From contig CALSTV010000001.1 in assembly GCA_943789365.1 (NCBI GenBank), positions 2,852,001-2,916,000 on the forward strand: a stretch of 64,000 bases of DNA. Direction: 5' to 3'. The position numbers were made by a program, and so were the translations under genes. Positions 62,288 to 64,000 of this stretch are shown piece after piece. The DNA comes from an uncultured Flavobacteriaceae bacterium (GTDB taxonomy: Bacteria > Bacteroidota > Bacteroidia > Flavobacteriales > Flavobacteriaceae). How positions within the stretch are numbered: position 1 is the stretch's first letter; the number at the start of each line of letters is the position of its first letter. Below the pieces are notes generated by a model. The model ran no database searches. It was not told the origin of the DNA and worked only from the letters and a program-made list of their open reading frames with translations.

Positions 62288-62491
62288 TTATTTTTCTTTG
62301 ATTTTTCCCCAAAAGTAAAGCAACAACGCAACCGACTCTATAGAAAGGCCAATCGCTAGAACAAGCGTTCCGGCACCTTCTTCTTGCTTGTATAGGTTGA
62401 TGATGATGCCTGCAAGCACCCAAAGAAAACCGAGAATAAAAATTTTAACGGTATTGTTTTTCAGCATTTTTTTAAGGTTTGTATTATTCAA
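62288..62491 (-). CDS. Small two-helix membrane protein
   Basis: 67 residues with two membrane segments (about 15-33 and 40-61) and basic ends (KKMLKNNTVK and WGKIKEK). Frame, start and Lys-rich termini are convincing for a small inner-membrane protein, but I do not recognise a family. It converges with the TetR gene (13 bp between stops). The 182 bp upstream hold no gene; 62,606-62,625 carries a GGAGTGGAGTCGAGAGG word related to one next to the MITE-like element. Confidence 0.6.
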   Translation of the reverse strand: MNNTNLKKMLKNNTVKIFILGFLWVLAGIIINLYKQEEGAGTLVLAIGLSIESVALLLYFWGKIKEK

Positions 62492-62673
62492 AAGTACTTA
62501 TTAATTTTTTAATGAAGTTTTAAGAGGTCGGCATAAATCCACCTGCTACCGGAGGCTATGGTTAAAACCAAATAAAATAACATCCTATTGGGGATTTCTT
62601 TGTCACCTGGAGTGGAGTCGAGAGGTCGTTCTATCTTTTAGAAGTCATAATATAGCATTGTTTCTTTACAAAA

Positions 62674-63633
62674 CTATTTTTCCGGCTTGTATTTCGACTT
62701 TCTAAACAGGGTTTCAGCATCTAGACTGAGCATATTTGTCAAGGAAGTTTTGTTGTTTTTCATATAGGAGCGCACTATTTTATAGCCAACCCACTGACCA
62801 ATACCTCCAGGGGACTCCACATCAAAATCGTAGTAAAACTTTGAAAAAGGAGCTGTATTTAAAAATCTATTCTGTAAAGAACTGTCTGTACGGTACAGCA
62901 TATCTTCTGTAATAAAATAAGACCATATTTGTCTTTCATTTTCAATACTCCATTGCATTTTTTCTTTTGCATAGCCCAAACGAATATGTTCAGGACAGTT
63001 AGGTAACAAGAGTTCAAGCAAGTAAAGCTTTTTACCATAATAGAGCATGGATTCTATAAAACTTCTTCCATTTTTTGTAGGGAATTCTACATCGATAAGT
63101 GCATTTGCCAGCGCAACAATTAAGTGTTCTGGTGTATAATTGTTAGCGATGTATTGAGGGAAGCTGTTGTAAACTTCAGAATTTGCACCTAAAAACATAT
63201 CCAAGGAGACAAAAACAAGAGTATCTGCATAGATAACAGGATGTTCATAATCCAAGCCTCCAATCACACTAAACGTTTTTGGAGGAGTAAAATCCGGTTG
63301 GTAGTAGCGAAGGTGTTTGTAAAGACTTGTGATGGCTGTTTTTTCATTTTTCAAATCGCCAAAAACGCTGTCTGCCATTTGGTAGAGCAATTTTTCCTCA
63401 GAATCGTTAAGCATCGATAGCCAATGACTGTCTTCAATTTCGGTTGGGAATAAATAGGGGTATTTTTGTTTGATGTCTTGCAAACTTTGCTTGTTTGCCG
63501 AAAAGAATTCATGGTGAAACGGTACAAAGTCGAGTTCCAAATGAATCTGAGAAATGGTTTGTTCGGTCTGAGTTGTTTTGGAGCAGTTAGTCAAGCATAC
63601 AGCTAGGATAAGGATGGCAATCAGATTTTTCAT
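62674..63633 (-). CDS. gldB: Gliding motility lipoprotein GldB
   Basis: 319 residues. Lipoprotein signal ending CLTNC (Cys17). The body has IYADTLVFVSLDMFLGANSEVYN, YNSFPQYIANNYTPEHLIVAL and the C-terminal ESPGGIGQWVGYKIVRSYMKNN, which I recognise as GldB. GldB is needed for gliding motility in Flavobacterium johnsoniae. The divergent neighbour is nadE, an arrangement I recall from other Flavobacteriia. Gliding fits the type IX sorting tails elsewhere in the window. Confidence 0.92.
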   Translation of the reverse strand: MKNLIAILILAVCLTNCSKTTQTEQTISQIHLELDFVPFHHEFFSANKQSLQDIKQKYPYLFPTEIEDSHWLSMLNDSEEKLLYQMADSVFGDLKNEKTAITSLYKHLRYYQPDFTPPKTFSVIGGLDYEHPVIYADTLVFVSLDMFLGANSEVYNSFPQYIANNYTPEHLIVALANALIDVEFPTKNGRSFIESMLYYGKKLYLLELLLPNCPEHIRLGYAKEKMQWSIENERQIWSYFITEDMLYRTDSSLQNRFLNTAPFSKFYYDFDVESPGGIGQWVGYKIVRSYMKNNKTSLTNMLSLDAETLFRKSKYKPEK

Positions 63634-63705
63634 GTATCGTGGAAAAAATTGATGAATTTTGTTTTCTTTCTAATGTAAAACGACAAAAAACACTGTTTAT
63701 TTGCT

Positions 63706-63713
63706 TACTTTTG
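63706..63713 (+). promoter_or_regulatory. -7 box of the nadE promoter
   Basis: TACTTTTG matches TAnnTTTG exactly and lies 32 bp upstream of the nadE ATG. No clear -33 TTTG is visible. Confidence 0.6.
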
Positions 63714-63745
63714 TGAGGTATCAAAAATACTAAAATTCTTTAGAA

Positions 63746-64000
63746 ATGAATTCAGAAAAAGTTGCAAATCATATCGTAGGGTGGCTACGGTCTTATGCGG
63801 AAAAGTCAAATGTAAAAGGTTTTGTAGTTGGGGTTTCAGGAGGTATAGATTCAGCGGTTACTTCAACCTTATGTGCGAAAACAGGATTGCAGACTATCTG
63901 TGTTGAAATGCCTATTCACCAAGATCCTTCCCAAGTGTCTCGTGCCTTGGAACATATTGATAACTTAAAAGAGAATTATAGCAATGTGAGGAGTGTACGC
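63746..64000 (+). CDS. nadE: NAD synthetase (partial, C-terminus off the right edge)
   Basis: An open frame from ATG 63746 to the window end gives 85 residues (MNSEKVANHIVGWLRSYAEK...). The P-loop block GVSGGIDSAVTS at about residues 29-40 is that of the ammonia-dependent NadE synthetase, which makes NAD from deamido-NAD and ATP. The start is 32 bp after a clear -7 box. Divergent from gldB. Confidence 0.94.
   Translation, partial: MNSEKVANHIVGWLRSYAEKSNVKGFVVGVSGGIDSAVTSTLCAKTGLQTICVEMPIHQDPSQVSRALEHIDNLKENYSNVRSVR

Noticed and set aside
1-64000. CRISPR arrays, tRNA or rRNA genes, intact insertion sequences
   Set aside because: No regularly spaced identical repeats, no tRNA-like cloverleaf stretch or rRNA sequence, and no transposase gene were recognised. 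The many short reading frames antisense to the large genes have no protein-like features.

Overview
The window reads as chromosomal DNA of a marine, gliding member of the Bacteroidota, most likely a Flavobacteriaceae. The reasons are the low G+C, Bacteroidetes-type -7 boxes (TAnnTTTG), a SusC/SusD pair, a hybrid two-component regulator, C-terminal type IX secretion sorting tails, and a gldB-like lipoprotein gene divergent from nadE at the right edge. Most of the left three quarters (about 1-50,400) is one large polysaccharide utilisation locus for a sulfated, uronic-acid-containing glycan of glycosaminoglycan type (chondroitin/dermatan-like). The last quarter is ordinary housekeeping sequence.

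Layout. 1-785 is the start of a TRAP transporter solute-binding lipoprotein. 984-11,901 (minus) carries a DoxX-like protein, a PL8 chondroitinase-type lyase, two paralogous T9SS-secreted putative glycan-binding proteins and a second, larger PL8 lyase fused to the same binding module. 12,056-17,277 (plus) is a short opposed block: sulfatase, FkbM-like methyltransferase, sulfatase. 17,356-26,933 (minus) is a compact operon: GH88 unsaturated-uronyl hydrolase, beta-helix protein, CBM96-like protein, sulfatase and two more beta-helix proteins. 27,255-27,827 is a uracil-DNA-glycosylase-family gene that looks like a passenger. 27,954-30,947 is a fourth beta-helix protein with repeated C-terminal modules. 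31,215-41,853 (minus) is the core operon: surface lipoprotein (interrupted by an in-frame TGA), SusC, SusD, a PhoD-like enzyme and a sulfatase. 42,078-47,193 holds the hybrid two-component regulator and a LacI-family regulator. 47,364-50,322 (plus) holds kduI, kduD and a DUF4861 lipoprotein.

How it works together (inference). Polymer is bound at the surface by SusD, the lipoprotein and the T9SS proteins. The two PL8 lyases, and perhaps the four beta-helix proteins, cut it. Four formylglycine sulfatases with differing active-site signatures remove sulfate. SusC imports oligosaccharides, GH88 releases the unsaturated uronate, and KduI/KduD convert it toward 2-keto-3-deoxygluconate. A TRAP system may take up monomers.

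Regulation shows two layers in the DNA. A LacI-type palindrome with core CAATCGATTG sits 13-14 bp upstream of the -7 box at both dctP and kduI. A separate C-rich direct repeat of about 22 bp, followed 20-22 bp later by a -7 box, precedes seven polymer-degradation transcription units. It is the best candidate for the operator of the hybrid two-component regulator.

From 50,409 onward the genes are general: PagL-like outer-membrane protein, EamA transporter, thioesterase, a MITE-like element, THUMP-like methyltransferase, AI-2E permease, metallophosphatase, DoxX-like protein, ACP phosphodiesterase, carbonic anhydrase with a SulP transporter and a divergent TetR regulator, a small membrane protein, gldB and the start of nadE. 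No tRNA, rRNA, CRISPR array or intact insertion sequence was seen.
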